Below, in pieces: positions 28,267-37,200 of a stretch of DNA of 64,000 nucleotides. The stretch spans positions 1 through 64,000 of the forward strand of contig NPFB01000086.1 of assembly GCA_014084085.1 (NCBI GenBank), in the 5' to 3' direction. Under the pieces are notes generated by a model. The model was not told where the DNA came from, did no database searches, and saw nothing but the letters and a program-made list of their open reading frames with translations. Source of the stretch: Hondaea fermentalgiana. Lineage: Eukaryota > Sar > Bigyra > Thraustochytrida > Thraustochytriidae. Within the stretch, counting starts at the first letter, position 1. The number at the start of each line of letters is the position of its first letter. Position numbers and translations under genes: made by a program.

Positions 28267-31200
28267 ATGTCTTCTCGAGCTGAGTCTGCAGAGGTTCACG
28301 CCGCAGATGACTTGTCCCATGTTAGAACGAGGACATCCGACGAGGCAGGCTTTCAAAGTATTGTTGGTATTGAAGAGCTAGGCGCCGAAGGCGGTGGGCA
28401 AACCGCGAATGCCAAAGAGAGTCTTCAAATGGACAATGAAGCCGGAAATAACGCGATCGTTCGTCTGCCCCGGGACTTTTTCAAATTTTATCTAATTCCG
28501 GTCGGCCTGCTTCCAACAGTGGCCTTTGTGGCTCAAGCCGGCCTCGTTGCTTTAGACGGTAGTAACGAAGTCGGAAACGCAGCATTCGATGTGGCGCAAA
28601 CTCGCGCCACGCTTGACGCGATCGCGCGAGACATCGTCATCATACTAGGTCTGCTTGTGACATCCTCTTTTGTTGTGCTACAAATGTTTGCGGCCAACTT
28701 TCTCACGCACACAATCTCGTTATTCTTCCGCGATCGGGGTGTATTCCTTATCTTGGCCTTCATTTGCATGTCGGCCATCTTCTGTATGGTACTAGACGCT
28801 CTCACGACTGAGGAATTCCACATCTCCGTGGCTATTCGTGTGGCGTACACACTTCGCATGCTTTCGCTCTCCATCACCTTTCCATACTTCAACTTTTTGG
28901 TCAATTTTCTGAGCCCAGAGTCGCTCATTAACCAGGTCTGTCGAACGGCCATCGATTGTTTGACAAATTTGGGCAATCTCTCATCCGGCGCAAGGGCAGC
29001 AGCGCCAGGTCTCGGGACAGACCTTGACGCAGAGCGTGATGAGGTTCCTGTCATGAGTGTGGCGAGCACGCAGAGCTTTCGCGAAACCTCGCGCCGCTTT
29101 GTGGCCGGGGCAGTCTTTGAGAAATCGCAGCGGACGCGCGAGCTTCGTATCCTGCAGCACCAGGTGGAATGGATCAACGCCGTCGAGCTTCTCACCGACA
29201 TTGGACTTTCGACGCTGAAACAAAAGGACAAGGAAAACGCCAATAACGCAATGCTCTCCTTGTATACGGTCGCGTGCGAGTACTCGCAGGCCAAGACGGC
29301 CGAGACCCTCCCGAAGCAATGGTACGACCTCTCGTCCACCATTCGAGCGCGCCCTGACTTTTCCTCTCTCTCAGCAGACGCCTTGGAAAGTATGGTAAGC
29401 AAGCGAGTGTGGGGCGAGTGGAAAATTCTCCGTGCCTACCAGCTGCTCCTCGAGACCTCAAATATTCTCGACCTTCCCAATCTCTGTGGTTTGGCCGCTT
29501 TTTACACGCGCAAGGTGGGTGAGCTCGCAGCTCAAAAGGGCCACCGTGAGGTCGTGGAGCTCTGCATCAAGTTCCTCAACACATATATTGCGTATTTGAT
29601 ATACGTCAAGAACGTCCAAGTGCTTTCTGGAGTCTTGAATGAGTATCGCGAGCTCGGTGTCGAGATTGTGCGCATGGACGCCTTCTTCTACAATATGATC
29701 AAGGAGATTGATGACACACTAAATGACTTTCAATCGCAAGGAAGTAGACTCGTCAAGCAGAGCATTCTTCTAACGCGTAAGAGCATCCGCGGCCACTATG
29801 GAAACGCCGCGCTCAGCAGCACGTCGCTTGATCCGACAACGCTGAGTCTGCAACATGGTCGCCGGTCCCGTGCTAGCGCGAGCACGCGTCGACCCAGCGT
29901 CTTCGGCAGCGTCGCCGAGCGCCAAAGCCGGCGGTTCAGTCTCGAGTCCAATGGAGGTATTGTCGCGGTGGCGCCCTCGGATGGAAAAGGAATCGGCCGA
30001 GGACGGCTTTCCAGCATCTTTCAAAAGCTCGGCAATAACTTTGCTTCCCGTCCGGGGGACGCGGAAGCGCAGTCCGCAGCGCATTTGAGGGCGATGAAGG
30101 CAAAGTTCATCAACCAAAAACTTCACTATCACAGAATGCTCAGTACGATTGCAAGCGACTTGCGTCAGCACCTCGTCGCGAGTTCCGATCGAAATCTCGG
30201 CTACATCGCTGAGACAATTGCCCATGACATGGGCGAAATCTGCGCAGAGGCATACAAGAACGAGTGCGACGCGCACGAGGCTGTCGTTGCCGTTTTTCTT
30301 ACTCTTGACGACACTCAGACCGAGGCCTCGCAACGTCAGACGCATCGTGGAATTCGGCGCGCGCAAGTGAAACTAGCCACTTATTACCTCGTGGGCAAGG
30401 ACATTGATCTCGCTAAGGAAATTCATGAGGATATGGACGAGGAACCCGCGTTCCGCATTCGGCAAATTTACCGCGAGCTGGTCGCCATGGACACAGAGTC
30501 CTTTTGGGAAATCTCTTTTCGCAGTCGGAATCTTGACTATCTGGAGCCCATGTACAAGGAGCAACTCAAGACCTTTTTTGGTTGGTTCGAGAATTTTAAT
30601 TTCGAAAAGGCCAACAAAACTGATACAGATCTTTTCGATTGTGCCAAAGTGGCCACCAACATGGGGGTCGACGAGGACGAAGACGACGATGAGGAAGATG
30701 GCAACGACGATGCCGGGATCGTTGGCCATGCGTCGCTGGGCGAGGCCACATCATACGGAAAACGCAGATCTGACGCCGAAGAGGTCGACGAAGAGGAAGC
30801 GGCAATGATTTCTGCAGAGGTGAGCGTGAGCGAACGATCCGAGGCCCGCCGACGCACGCGCGCCAGCATCGACATTCGGCGTCAATCGATCTTAATCGAG
30901 GGTGCGCGACGGCACAGCGTCTTTAATGTGGACACGCGTCATGGTGTGGAAGAGATCAACAAGCAAATTAACACACTACGCTGGCGCCTCCAATTGTATG
31001 GCGAGGATAGCTTGCCTCGGATTTTTGCGGGAACTGCAGTTTACGTTGCATGCTGCGCCGTGGTCGGCTACGCCATGGATCTCGGCATCTCGCCTGGCTT
31101 CGTCTTAGCCTCGACCGCCGACCAAGAACGAACAAACAATATACTCAGCGGCATGGCTGTTGCCTCTGCGCTTCTCTTCGTGGTGCTGTGCGTTAGTTCC

Positions 31201-34200
31201 ATGATCATCTTGCAGCTTGTCGCGGCAAGATACAAGTTTCATCCGGATATGCTCTCCTTTCTTCGGGATCCCATCCTGTACGGTATTCTCTCCCAGATTC
31301 TTCTCGCTTGCATGCTGTGCACAACGGCAATGATCAACACCTCAGCGTCGTACATCCCGACGAGAACCATTCGGGTTATCATGGTGCTCATCACGCTAAA
31401 TCTTGTGTTGCTCATCGTCTATTTTGTACGTCTTTTCTTCATTCTGCAACCAGATAGCATCCTCAACAACATTCAACGTCGTACCTTGCACCACGTCGCG
31501 GACGCCGTCGATCGCTCCGCGCGTCTACGCTCCCTCCGTTCCATGACCTCCTCGAGCGATGTCACAGGTGATGCCAAGAAGCAGCGCCAGCAGCACAAAG
31601 TCGTGCCCGGCTCGCCGAGTAGCGCCGGTGGCGCAGGTGGTGCTAGTAGTCGAGAGAGGCGTGACAATTCAAAGGGAGATCGTTACGCGGTGCCTGAAAT
31701 AAGCAATAAAGATCGCTCCCTCAATGCTCAGCAGCGGCGCCTCGAAACGGTCCGTGCCGAGGTCTGGCATCACCAGTTTCAGGCTCACGAGCACATTAAG
31801 CGCATTTGCGACTTTGCATTTGCCTGCGTCCACGAGTCCGATGAGGCGAACCTGACAAAGGCCATCTCCATGCTTCTCGTCATCATCAAAGAGTACGCTG
31901 CCGTCAAAAGTCAGCTGCCAGAGGAGTGGTTTGAAGTGCGCGGTCTGCTGCGTCGCACCTCGGATTTCATCAACTTTTCCGCGTATCGCATCACGCGCGT
32001 CACAAACCAGCGAGTTTGGTTCGAGTGGAAGGTACTCGCTCAGTATCTTCTCATTTTTGAAGAGTGTTTGAAGATGGGCCGTGTTGATGCCTGCCAGGCC
32101 GTGTGTCTCAAGACCGGGGCGATTGCCAAGGGTTTTATTCGCGCAAACGAAACAAACGCCTACCGAGTGGCAATCAACTTTATCAACACCTTCATGCGAC
32201 GAGCAATCAATTCCAAAAACAACGAGATCGCTAACAAGATTGTGACGCAAAACCAGAATTTGCTGCAGGAGATCATCTTCACCAAATTCGACGAGCGCAC
32301 GCCGCCGCTGATTCAAGAAAAATGGCGCGCTCTTATTTCCGATCAGGGACAGTATCAAAAGTACTATGCGCAAGTTGCAATGGTGAAAGGACTAGGGCCT
32401 ATCGCAGAGCAAGTAGCCACGGCGCTTGGGCACGTATGCAGCGTCGCTCTCGAAGTCGACGAGCTTGTACACATTGACATGCTGGAGCTCCTGCTGACGG
32501 TTGATGACACTGCCGACGAGGATCAAGACTCGCTCGTGGGCATTCGGCGTGCGCAGGCTAAGCTCGGTCTCAAGTATATCCTTACTAACAACGAGTCTTT
32601 TGCTCGCATGGTAGCAAGCGATTTTGAGGTCGAGACACACAAGCGTCTAAAAGATATCGTGGATGAGCTGCTCTCCACGAATCGGGCAGAGTACTGGGAA
32701 GTTTCAGAGAATGGTGTACCCTCCGAGTTCCTTTCCGCAGATGAAAAGATGGAATTGCCAAAGTTCTTCCGCTTTATCGAGGAAGAAAAGGCCGCAGAAG
32801 AAGCAAATAACCCCACTGGCGCTTCGCAGGCGCCTTCCCTGGCGCCATACATCGAAGAAGCTATCCAGCGGCACCAGCTGGGGGCAGAGGGAGACTTTGA
32901 CTTTAGGCCTCGGACAAAGTCGCCGGACGACGCGAGCTTTGGCCTTCGGAAGCGTGAAAGCACCGTGCTGGAAGAAGCTAACCAGAGATCTGGAGGGACC
33001 ATGCGACGGGCGAGCTTCGCGAGAAGACCCTTGTCGATGTCAAAGCCAAACTCCATGCTCGTGGGTTCCTCTTCGATTGCGAAACGACACTCCATGATGC
33101 TCGGTAGCAGCGCAAGCAGCGTCTTGCAGGCGGGTTTTGAAGAAACTCAGCTCGACGACTTTCTCAATGCCATCCTTGATCAGGTTCAAGGATCGCTCCA
33201 GGTGAAAGAGCTTTGCTGCAGGCTGCTTGTTCCTATTTGCATCGCAATCATGATCGCAAGCTCGCTCCTTGCGCTGAGTCTCAGCGGGGACTCGATCGCT
33301 TACCCACCCGAAGAAACGCTTGACAGTCCAACTTTTGAGCACAAGGATGTCTGGTCAACGGCGCATGACCCGAAGGACACCACGCTGCCGGCAGAATTGG
33401 TGATTCGAGTCTTTTCTGTTGTGATCATGTGCTCCCTCATTGCCTTACAAAAGTCTGCGTCGCGCGTTGTGCGTCACGTCTGGATGCTTTTTCGTTCGAC
33501 AAGGTGGGTACAATGCATTTGGCTTCTCAATCTTGGCGCTGTAACGATGGCAGTGTGGAACACCGGTCTATCCGTAGAGGTTCCGCGGCCAAGTGCAGCT
33601 TTGGCGAGCCTCTTGCTGGCGTCGGTAAGCATTATGACTCTCTATCCGTACTTTTCCTATTTCTTCGTGTTTCTCGACGAGGACCGTCTGCTCACGCACG
33701 TCGTGCTACAGGACCTTAAAATGCTGGGCGGCATGGCACGTTGCAAGACGGCGCACACTGTCAAAGATATGCTGCAGCTTGTTCGAGCCACACAACGTGT
33801 GTCCGACTTTGCGTCTTCCACGATCCGCGTCAAGGACAAGACCAATGCGTACAAGTCTCTCACTGCACTTTTTTGCCTCGCACGATGCTACGCGAACATC
33901 AAGGCCGACCTTCCCCCTGCCTTTTTCGACTCGTTCCTTGAACATCCAGCGCTCAAGTCATTATCAGACTTCTCGCGTCTTTCGCCCGAGTATCGCCAGG
34001 TCATCTCGGCTGACAGGACATGGGTGGAGTGGAAGCTCCTGCGCCACTTTCTCTTTTTGTTTCAAGAGAGCATCGGCCACCTTGACGAGGCGTGCTATCG
34101 AATTGTTATATCCACGCGTGAACTTGCCGAGTCTGCGCTGCGAAAGGGCGACCTTCCACTCTTTGACCTGTGTATCAAGTTTATCAACACTTTCGTTCGC

Positions 34201-37200
34201 GTCGCGCTTGACCGCTTTCACATCCGGTTGGTGTACAACATCACCTTTCAGTACCGCAAGCTTGCGGAAAACATCATCAATGGCCGACTTCACTGTCTCC
34301 GCGGCTCGATGAAGCCTGGAAGCTACGAGCGCTTCGTGTCCGAGATTGCGTTTTACCTTCGACACTACGCCCTCGCGGCCCAAGCAAAGGGCATTGGCTT
34401 TGTCACAGAGCTTATTTGCCATGACCTTTCGGTGCTCTGTATGACAGCCATTCGTCGCAACGCAAAGTGTCATGACCAGCTCTTTGGTCATTTTCTGCGT
34501 GCATTTAGTCGTGAAACGCAAGTCGGAAGACGCGGCATACGTCGCGCTCAGATCAAGCTGGCAGGATACTACATTACGCAGAAGCGCCGTGTCTTTGTCG
34601 ATCTCCTTTTCGAGGAAATCCTCACCGAGCAGCACACGGACCATATCGTGCGCGCGTATGCCGAGCTGTGCGCACCAGAGGTCTCGCTGGACTTTTGGGA
34701 GGTCAATGAGCGCAACTACAATATTGACCACATGGTTCCTGCTCACCATGAAGCTGTCGGTGAATTCCTCCAACGATTTCCGAGCGAGCTTCGCGGTCGC
34801 TGTATCGAGTTCGAGCGGCGCATTCACCAGCGCACCAATGTAAAAGCGGCAGAAGCGACTAAGAGCGATCTCAAAGCCGAAACAAGCTTTGGGAGCAAGC
34901 AAAATAGTCTTGTCGCCGTCTTTAGCGGGTTCTCTCGCGACATTGTATTGCGTGCACGTCAGAGTGAGAAACACGCGCGAAGGAGGCAGGCCAGGGAAGC
35001 GAAGAAGCACGTTTCCATGAAGCAAATGCGAACCCGAATGGGTAGTACTAGGCGGACGCTTGCAGATCGGCAGCTGAGCAGTCTTGCTTTTTCCAAAATG
35101 CCAAAAGGCAGCAAGGTCGTGGACACGGCCTCGGGCAGCACAAAGGAACGCCAGATGAATGCCAGCGAGTCCATGGCAAACGCGAGTCAAAAGGCGTGGT
35201 TCATCGTGGTTCTTCTCGCCGCCATCGCCCTAGCTCTGACGGCAGTCACCCTTTTACTCGAAGGGCAACGCGTCGATTACATTGTCCGCTTCATCGATGA
35301 CACCGAGCCAGAAGATCGGCAGCAGAATCTGAAAACGATGGCCAAAGCCTCCGTTGTCATTTTTTGCATTGTCCTCACACCGACTCTGATCATGCTGCAA
35401 ATTAACTCCCGCCACCTTCTCGGTGTCATCGCCGAACAGTTCTTTCAAGATCGCCGGGTGTCTACTCTGCTCACGTACTACACAATTGCTGCTGTCTACT
35501 GTATGTGTGCGCACTACGTCGCCTCTGAGAATTACGCGCCCAAGATTGCGCTTCTCATCAGTGGTTTCATCGTCGCGTCACTCGTCACCTTCCTCTTCCC
35601 CTACTTTGCCATTGTCTTTGAGTTTCTCGATCCGCAAGGCGTCATTGTACGCATGCTGCGGCGGTCTATGGCGGTGACCGTGGCGAGCAAAATAGATAAT
35701 CAGCCGACCCTGGATCAGATTGTTGCAAATCAAACATTGCTAAACAAGCTGCTGCAGCAATTGACAGGCTTTGCCGGAGCATCACTCCAAGACAAGGACA
35801 AGAACAACTTCACAAATGTCGTACGGATCCTCTCGGCATTCGTGGAATTTTATCTTCCCCTCAAGATCGACCTCGATCCACGATGGTTCGAAGCAACGGG
35901 ACGCCACTTGCGCATTTCGCAAGATTTCGCTTCTCTTGAGCCAGAACAGCTGCTTCAGATGACGGAGCAGCGCTGTTGGGTGGAAGTCAAGCTCCTACGG
36001 CAGTTTCTTGGTCTCTTCAACGAGGCACTTTCCAGCATGCAAGAGAGCTGTTTTCTTATCGCGATTGAGACAGTAAAAATGGGCCAGCTCGCGATTGAAG
36101 TGCTCGACTACCAGACTATCGAAGTCGTCATCAAGATGCTCAACACGTATATTCGCTCATGCCTCAACAAACGAGCTATTCGCGCCGTGTACAACACCTT
36201 ACATCAATACCGTCAATTTGCTGAGCTGCTCATCGTGTCGTCGTCGGGCGAGCACCAAGTGCTCAATCGATTTGCGATCAGTATCGCCCAGTACCTTCGG
36301 TATTATGGGTCCGTAGCAGCGGCCATGCACCTCGACTTTATTGTCCAGGTGATTGCCTTTGATCTGGCGCGTATTTGTGAGACAGCCTTTGCATTGGGTT
36401 TCGACAACTTCAAGACGAACGATCGAACGCTTGCCGAGTTGCTCGCGCTCTTTGACACCCTGCAGCCTGCGCAAGGCGAAGACGAATCTGCGAACAGCGG
36501 CATCGCTCGTCGAGATGCCGTCTGCGCTGAACATGCAACGAATGTGGAATCGATCGCCCGAGCTTGCATCTGCTTGGCAACGCTATACCTCGAAATGGAG
36601 GACACCCACAGGGCGCACATCATTATTGACAAACTCAATGAAGCCTGCCAACCCGTCTTGCTGCAGCGCGCTCGCGACAAGATCGAACGGTGCACTGAGC
36701 GCGATTTTTGGGAGGCAAATGACCGCGGGTCGAACTTTGACTACCTCCCCAGCTCGCGGCGCACCAAGCTCCTCGACCTTTTCCTGGAACTTCACAACGG
36801 CGAGGAGCGCCTGCGCAAACGCGAATCTGCACTTATCGCGACAGGCGAGGATGCCTTGGCGCCAACACCCACGCCATCACGGAATGAGTCGCTCATGCTA
36901 AGTACTTTTGCACAAAGCGAAGCCAAAACTGCTTCGATGCCAAAGTGGAAGTCTGGGGTGCCGAGCATGTCGGCGATCAGCTTTGCGCGTTCGGCCATGA
37001 TGCGCAAGGTGAATCGTATTCGCGAGGCTCGGGCACAACACGAGGAAGCCCAAGCAAAGATCGAGATTGCTGCAGAAGACGCCATGGTCAAGGAGGAAGA
37101 CCTCGCGGCTCTGGCATCTTTTGACGAGGCAGGGGACCAGGTCGAAAACGATAGACGCAGTTCAAAACAAAGAGGCTCGGTCTTGGCCATGACCAGAGCA